Source: a bacterium (GTDB lineage: Bacteria; Verrucomicrobiota; Verrucomicrobiae; Limisphaerales; J093). Taken from it: DNA of 11,114 bases. A program made the translations under genes and the position numbers. Positions 8,253 through 11,114 of this stretch are shown piece by piece. How positions within the stretch are numbered: the stretch's first letter is position 1; every line of letters starts with the position of its first letter. The DNA lies in NCBI GenBank assembly GCA_021839785.1, contig JAKCAB010000038.1:1-11114 (forward strand), given 5' to 3'. The notes beneath the pieces are model-generated. The model made no database searches. It was not told the DNA's origin and saw only the letters and a program-made list of their open reading frames with translations.

Positions 8253-8483
8253 TCTACGGTCTTGATCTCGGAGCTGGCAGCCAACGCGTCGCGCGTAATT
8301 GCGCGCGCAGAAGCCGACGGGTTGGTACCGATCGCCCGCGCCGGGCGGACGGTGGCGTTTGTCATCAGCCGGGAGAAACTGGCCGCACTGCTGTAAACCC
8401 TCGAATTGCAAAAAGACGCCGAACTGATGAAGCTCGTTCGCGCGGACCGCGCGGGCGAGTTGGAATTCAAGGACATGGCATGA
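8247..8483 (+). pseudogene. Phd/YefM-family antitoxin interrupted by an in-frame stop
   Basis: Residues 1-49 are a typical Phd/YefM antitoxin N-terminus: MKSTVLISELAANASRV, then PIARAGRTVAFVISREKLAALL. This half dimerises and binds operator DNA. A TAA at 8394-8396 ends the frame there. After it the same frame stays open for 28 codons and reads TLELQKDAELMKLVRADRAG...FKDMA, which matches the usual toxin-binding tail (compare ETLEILADPE...M in intact members). It then stops at TGA 8481-8483, overlapping the toxin ATG as ATGA. One G-to-T change turning GAA into TAA explains everything. As it stands, only a 49-residue product (54 from ATG 8232) without its toxin-neutralising tail would be made, ending at 8396. 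Alternatives are a sequencing error, stop readthrough, or re-start at the in-frame ATG at 8427. Confidence 0.8.
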
Positions 8484-9295
8484 AGTCGCGCGTGCGGGTG
8501 TCGTCCCAAGTGGAGGCTTATCTGGCCGCGCGGGCGCCGGAAGTACGCCGGGAGTTGCGCCCCGCCATCAAGGGGCTGGCGGCTTGGAACGGCCGGGCAA
8601 ATCCGCCGCGGGTGCGCTTCCTTGAAGATGAGTTGGAAGGCTACCTCCGGCTCCGCGTAGCGCAGCATCGGATCATTTTTCGCGAGGCGTCCAAGGACGG
8701 GGAACGGCAGATTCTCTGCCTGTATGCTGCGCCTCGTTCCACCGTGTACGAGACGTTCGCGCATTGCTACTGGACGAATTGGCAGCGGTCAAAGGCTGAT
8801 CGTGTCGCGCGCGGTCTTGGCGCGGTGCAAAGCGTGGCGAGTGTAAAACTCGAAGGCGTCGGCTTCGGGCTTACGCGCACAACCCTGGCTAGGCGCGGCC
8901 ACAGTAACGCCTTCGACTCAGATGAACGGCGCCGGTGCCGCCGCCGCACTCAGCGAATACCAGGCAGCCAACAGCGTCCAAAACAAGGCGAGGAAGCCTC
9001 GGCCGCGAAACGCGAAGTGGGACGGACTCGGGTGGCAAGTAGCATAAACGGCCGAGCCAAAACCCGCCGCGAGTCGGCGGTCCCGGCGCCGGTTCGTCTG
9101 GGGTTGTTTTCGGCGAATGGCCTCCGGGCAAGGCGCTTGTCCAAGTTGTGCCGGATGCCGCCGCGGCCAAGATTGACTTGGCTGCCCGAGATTGCGACTT
9201 TGGCCACAGGGCGAGGCTACATTGTTGCCGGCTATGTTAGTTCATTTGTTGAAATCGAAAATCCACCGTGCGCGCGTCACCGGCGCGAACGTTAA
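8480..9295 (+). CDS. RelE/ParE-family toxin with a run-on C-terminus (probably frameshifted)
   Basis: The first 95 residues are a RelE/ParE-superfamily toxin. They comprise an N-terminal helix pair (VEAYLAARAPEVRRELRPAI), FLEDELEGYLRLRVAQHRIIFRE, and a last strand ILCLYAAPRSTVYETF with R86 and Y90 where RelE-type toxins keep key residues. RelE members cut mRNA and ParE members poison gyrase; which applies is unknown. After H95 (codon ending 8764) the frame runs on for 176 Arg/Pro/Ser-rich residues with no recognisable fold and overlaps panD by 62 bases. A one-base shift at 8764 gives LLLDELAAVKG and a stop at 8797-8799, for a 106-residue protein of normal family length and helical ending. I therefore think a base was lost there and the true gene was 8480-8799. 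The start overlaps the antitoxin stop as ATGA, typical of coupled translation. Confidence 0.65.
   Translation: MKSRVRVSSQVEAYLAARAPEVRRELRPAIKGLAAWNGRANPPRVRFLEDELEGYLRLRVAQHRIIFREASKDGERQILCLYAAPRSTVYETFAHCYWTNWQRSKADRVARGLGAVQSVASVKLEGVGFGLTRTTLARRGHSNAFDSDERRRCRRRTQRIPGSQQRPKQGEEASAAKREVGRTRVASSINGRAKTRRESAVPAPVRLGLFSANGLRARRLSKLCRMPPRPRLTWLPEIATLATGRGYIVAGYVSSFVEIENPPCARHRRER
8800..9233. other. Gap of about 430 bp without a supported gene
   Basis: The open frames here on both strands are Arg/Pro/Ala-rich and match nothing I know. Visible structure: a hairpin CGAGT-5 nt-ACTCG (8838-8852), an overlapping CGAAG-7 nt-CTTCG (8851-8867), and a 10-bp inverted repeat TCGAAGGCGT / ACGCCTTCGA (8850-8859 and 8907-8916). 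On the minus strand, a frame without a clear start ends at 8918 with a hydrophobic run (FLALFWTLLAAWYSLSAAAA, about 8942-9001), possibly a gene remnant. A -10-like TACATT (9218-9223) lies 10 nt before panD. Confidence 0.5.
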
Positions 9296-9596
9296 CTACG
9301 AAGGCAGTCTCACGATCGACGAGAATCTGATGGACCGCGTGGGGCTGCATCCATTCGAGCGCATCCTTTGTGGAAACAATGCCAACGGCGCCCGCTTCGA
9401 GACTTACGCCATCCCCGGACGACGCGGGGGCGCCGAGATCATCCTGAACGGCGCGGTGGCCCATCTGGGCAAGCCCGGCGACCAAATCGTCATCATGAGC
9501 TTCGCCTTGGTGGATGACAGCCAGGCCGCCAACTGGCATCCGCGGATCATCGTTCTGGGGCCGGGCAACGTGATCCAGTCCGAGCGCGGTATCTGA
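9234..9596 (+). CDS. panD: Aspartate 1-decarboxylase proenzyme
   Basis: The protein makes beta-alanine from L-aspartate for pantothenate and coenzyme A synthesis, in the cytoplasm. The 120-residue proenzyme lines up with the E. coli enzyme without gaps over its core. The self-cleavage site is NYEGS (G24-S25), so S25 becomes the pyruvoyl cofactor at the head of the alpha chain. K9, H11, R54, Y58 and the NGA motif at N72 fall at the E. coli numbers. Processing gives a 24-residue beta chain and a 96-residue alpha chain. I chose ATG at 9234 because it begins the family's first strand; an in-frame TTG at 9192 would add 14 unrelated residues. No Shine-Dalgarno sequence is seen. lpxD starts 34 nt after the stop, so the two genes are probably co-transcribed. 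The run-on frame of the upstream toxin overlaps the first 62 bases. Confidence 0.96.
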   Translation: MLVHLLKSKIHRARVTGANVNYEGSLTIDENLMDRVGLHPFERILCGNNANGARFETYAIPGRRGGAEIILNGAVAHLGKPGDQIVIMSFALVDDSQAANWHPRIIVLGPGNVIQSERGI

Positions 9597-9630
9597 ACCG
9601 GCCAAACCCCAACGACCAGCCGTTCCTGCC

Positions 9631-10680
9631 ATGCCGCAATTCACTGCCTCCGAACTCGCCGAGCGGCTGCAAGGCCACGTCGTCGGCGATCCCAACGTCA
9701 CGCTGACCGGCTTCGCATCCGCCGAGGGGGCCAAGCCCGGCGACCTCACGTTCGCGGAAAACGAGAAGTTTTTCGCCCGCGCCGAAGCCAGCGCCGCCGC
9801 CGCCATTCTCGTGCCCGAAGATGTGCCTTCCACCAAGACGTTGATCCGCGTGGCCAACGCTCGGGTCGCCTTCGCGCGCGTGCTGCCGCTGTTCTTCCCC
9901 GAACCGGTCTTCTCGCCGGGCGTGCATCCGACGGCGGTGGTTGCCGCCAGCGCCGCCGTGCCGGCGAAGGTCAGCATCGGGCCTTACGTGGTCGTCGGCG
10001 AGCGGGTCCAGCTTGGCGAGCGCGTGGTGCTGGAGGCCGGCGTCTGCCTTGGCGCCGATTGCCAGGTGGGTGAGGATTCGCATTTGTTTCCGCGCGTGAC
10101 GCTTTATCCGGGCACCCAAGTGGGCCGGCGGGTGCGCATCCACGCCGGGGCGGTGCTGGGTTCGGACGGCTACGGCTACGTGTTCGATAACGGAGTCCAC
10201 CGCAAGGTGCCGCAAGTCGGCAACGTGATCGTGCAGGACGACGTCGAAATCGGCGCTAACGTGACGATCGACCGCGGCGCGCTGGGTTCGACGGTGGTGG
10301 GCCGCGGCACGAAGATCGACAATCTGGTGCAAGTCGGGCACAACGTGGTGTTGGGGGAGCATTGCCTGCTGGTGGCGCAAGTGGGTGTCGCCGGCAGCAC
10401 GCGGGTCGGGAATTTCGTCACGCTGGCTGGCCAGGCGGGAGTGGCGGGACATCTTAAGATCGGCGATCGCGTGGTGATCGCCGCGCAGTCCGGCGTGATG
10501 AACGACATTCCGGCGGGCGAGAAATGGCTGGGAGCGCCGGCGCGCCCGGCCACGCAGATGAAACGGTTGCTCCTCGCGACCGAAAAGCTGCCCGAACTGT
10601 TGAAGCGGGTGGCGCAACTGGAACGCCAGTTGGCGGAAGCCGGCTCGCCCGCCGATGCCGCCGCCACCGCTCAGCGGTGA
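9631..10680 (+). CDS. lpxD: UDP-3-O-acylglucosamine N-acyltransferase
   Basis: The enzyme moves a 3-hydroxyacyl chain from acyl carrier protein to the 2-amino group of UDP-3-O-acylglucosamine, the third step of lipid A synthesis, at the cytoplasmic side of the inner membrane. The 349-residue length is normal. An N-terminal uridine-binding domain (about 1-100) includes FASAEGAKPGDLTFAEN. Hexapeptide repeats forming a left-handed beta-helix (about 100-290) include GSDGYGYVFDNGVHRKVPQ and IGANVTIDRGALGSTVVG. Catalytic H237 is in NLVQVGHNVV, and H274 in VAGHLKIG matches the second conserved histidine. A C-terminal helix (LLKRVAQLERQLAEA) ends the protein. The trimer is the active form. This gene is good evidence that the host is a diderm with lipid A. 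It lies 34 nt downstream of panD; other lipid A genes are not next to it in this window. Confidence 0.96.
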   Translation: MPQFTASELAERLQGHVVGDPNVTLTGFASAEGAKPGDLTFAENEKFFARAEASAAAAILVPEDVPSTKTLIRVANARVAFARVLPLFFPEPVFSPGVHPTAVVAASAAVPAKVSIGPYVVVGERVQLGERVVLEAGVCLGADCQVGEDSHLFPRVTLYPGTQVGRRVRIHAGAVLGSDGYGYVFDNGVHRKVPQVGNVIVQDDVEIGANVTIDRGALGSTVVGRGTKIDNLVQVGHNVVLGEHCLLVAQVGVAGSTRVGNFVTLAGQAGVAGHLKIGDRVVIAAQSGVMNDIPAGEKWLGAPARPATQMKRLLLATEKLPELLKRVAQLERQLAEAGSPADAAATAQR

Positions 10681-10716
10681 GTCGCTGACCAACCGTTCGG
10701 GCACCGGGATTTTCAG

Positions 10717-10772
10717 GGGGTGTCAAGTTGGCGAATCATCACCAGGCAAGTCATAAGCCAGCTTGACACCCC
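10717..10772. repeat. 16-bp inverted repeat between lpxD and the aspartate kinase gene
   Basis: The left arm GGGGTGTCAAGTTGGC (10717-10732) pairs with the right arm GCCAGCTTGACACCCC (10757-10772) at all 16 positions, with one G-U pair as RNA, around a 24-nt loop. It has no U-run, so it is not a standard terminator, though it could slow polymerase after lpxD. The right arm holds the TTGACA box of the downstream promoter, so it could also be an operator. Confidence 0.7.
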
Positions 10773-10790
10773 AAGCTTCGCCGCTAGCTT
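10763..10790 (+). promoter_or_regulatory. Promoter of the aspartate kinase gene
   Basis: A perfect TTGACA (10763-10768) is followed by a 16-nt spacer and TAGCTT (10785-10790). Transcription would start near 10797, giving a leader of about 50 nt. The -35 box lies inside the right arm of the inverted repeat. The leader is too short for a lysine riboswitch. Confidence 0.55.
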
Positions 10791-10834
10791 CCCCCGCGTC
10801 GGCCCGAACGGCGGTTTGCCTCGGCGGCCGAAAC

Positions 10835-10838
10835 GGAG
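10835..10838 (+). promoter_or_regulatory. Ribosome binding site of the aspartate kinase gene
   Basis: GGAG lies 8 nt before the ATG at 10847. It is the clearest Shine-Dalgarno sequence in the window; most other genes here lack one. Confidence 0.6.
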
Positions 10839-10846
10839 TTCCCAGC

Positions 10847-11114
10847 ATGGCGCTCATTGTCCAGAAGTACGGCGGCACCTCGGTGGCCAACCCCGAGCGG
10901 ATCAAGAACGTCGCCGCCCGCGTAGCCAAGTACCGCGCACGCGGCGACCGGTTGGTCGTGGTGGTGTCCGCCATGAGCGGCGTGACCGACAACCTGATCA
11001 AGCTGGCCAAGGAAATCATGCCGCTCCCCGCCGAGCGCGAGATGGACATGCTCCTGGCCACCGGCGAGCAAACCACCATCGCGCTAACCGCGATGGCGTT
11101 GCAGGCGATCGGCG
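10847..11114 (+). CDS. lysC: Aspartate kinase, N-terminal part (runs off the window)
   Basis: The enzyme phosphorylates L-aspartate, the first step toward lysine, threonine, methionine and diaminopimelate. Only the first 89 codons are present. They hold the amino-acid-kinase signature VQKYGGTSVAN (K7 and the GGTS loop bind ATP), VVVVSAMSGVTDNL at 37-50, and the substrate-loop motif LLATGEQTTIAL at 69-80. The start is fixed by GGAG 8 nt upstream and by the family's usual first residues. The regulatory ACT domains lie beyond the window edge, so feedback type and any fusion to homoserine dehydrogenase cannot be judged; the symbol lysC is the most likely one for a stand-alone enzyme. Confidence 0.93.
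   Translation, partial: MALIVQKYGGTSVANPERIKNVAARVAKYRARGDRLVVVVSAMSGVTDNLIKLAKEIMPLPAEREMDMLLATGEQTTIALTAMALQAIG

Noticed and set aside
8834..8920. tRNA or integron attC-like element
   Set aside because: No cloverleaf can be formed, and the attC core-site sequences are missing.
9547..10704. Minus-strand open frame of 385 codons
   Set aside because: Antisense to lpxD, which is complete and convincing.
10680..10846. Lysine riboswitch before the aspartate kinase gene
   Set aside because: The leader after the likely promoter is only about 50 nt, and the single inverted repeat does not resemble the multi-helix L-box.
1..11114. CRISPR array, insertion sequence or prophage genes
   Set aside because: No regular direct repeats, transposase motifs, phage genes or target-site duplications were seen.

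Overview
The window is GC-rich bacterial DNA from a diderm that makes lipid A, since a complete lpxD is present. A secreted GH95 fucosidase, a large secreted carbohydrate-active-looking protein, two toxin-antitoxin loci and a general lack of Shine-Dalgarno sequences fit Verrucomicrobiota, perhaps the Pedosphaera/Limisphaerales side. That placement is inferred from gene content and style, not from a marker gene.

Layout. (1) 44-2470 (+): a complete secreted GH95 alpha-L-fucosidase with all expected active-site motifs. (2) 2549-2960 (+): a compact, intact hicB-hicA toxin-antitoxin pair. (3) 8039-3033 (-): two large genes read leftwards. The first encodes a secreted protein with an N-terminal carbohydrate-binding-like domain and a glycosidase-like core of no family I recognise. 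The second encodes a signal-peptide-bearing membrane protein with periplasmic beta-rich, cytoplasmic helical and PKD/Ig-like parts, also of unknown function. (4) 8232-8799 (+): a Phd/RelE-type toxin-antitoxin locus that looks decayed. The antitoxin frame is cut by a TAA, and the toxin has lost its original stop through an apparent one-base shift, so its frame now runs on into panD. (5) 8800-9233: a gene-poor gap with inverted repeats. (6) 9234-11114 (+): housekeeping genes panD (aspartate 1-decarboxylase), lpxD (lipid A synthesis) and the start of an aspartate kinase gene, which runs off the window.

How the parts relate. The fucosidase and the CBM/glycosidase-like protein both point to breakdown of external glycans. 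panD and the aspartate kinase both draw on L-aspartate (beta-alanine/pantothenate and the lysine-threonine-methionine family), while lpxD serves the outer membrane.

The most notable signals are: the Phd antitoxin whose family-typical C-terminus continues in frame after a stop and ends in an ATGA overlap with the toxin; a repeated promoter-to-start layout (TTGA box, 16-17 nt, -10-like hexamer, exactly 6 nt, ATG) before three genes, suggesting leaderless mRNAs; and a 16-bp inverted repeat whose right arm carries the -35 box of the aspartate kinase promoter.
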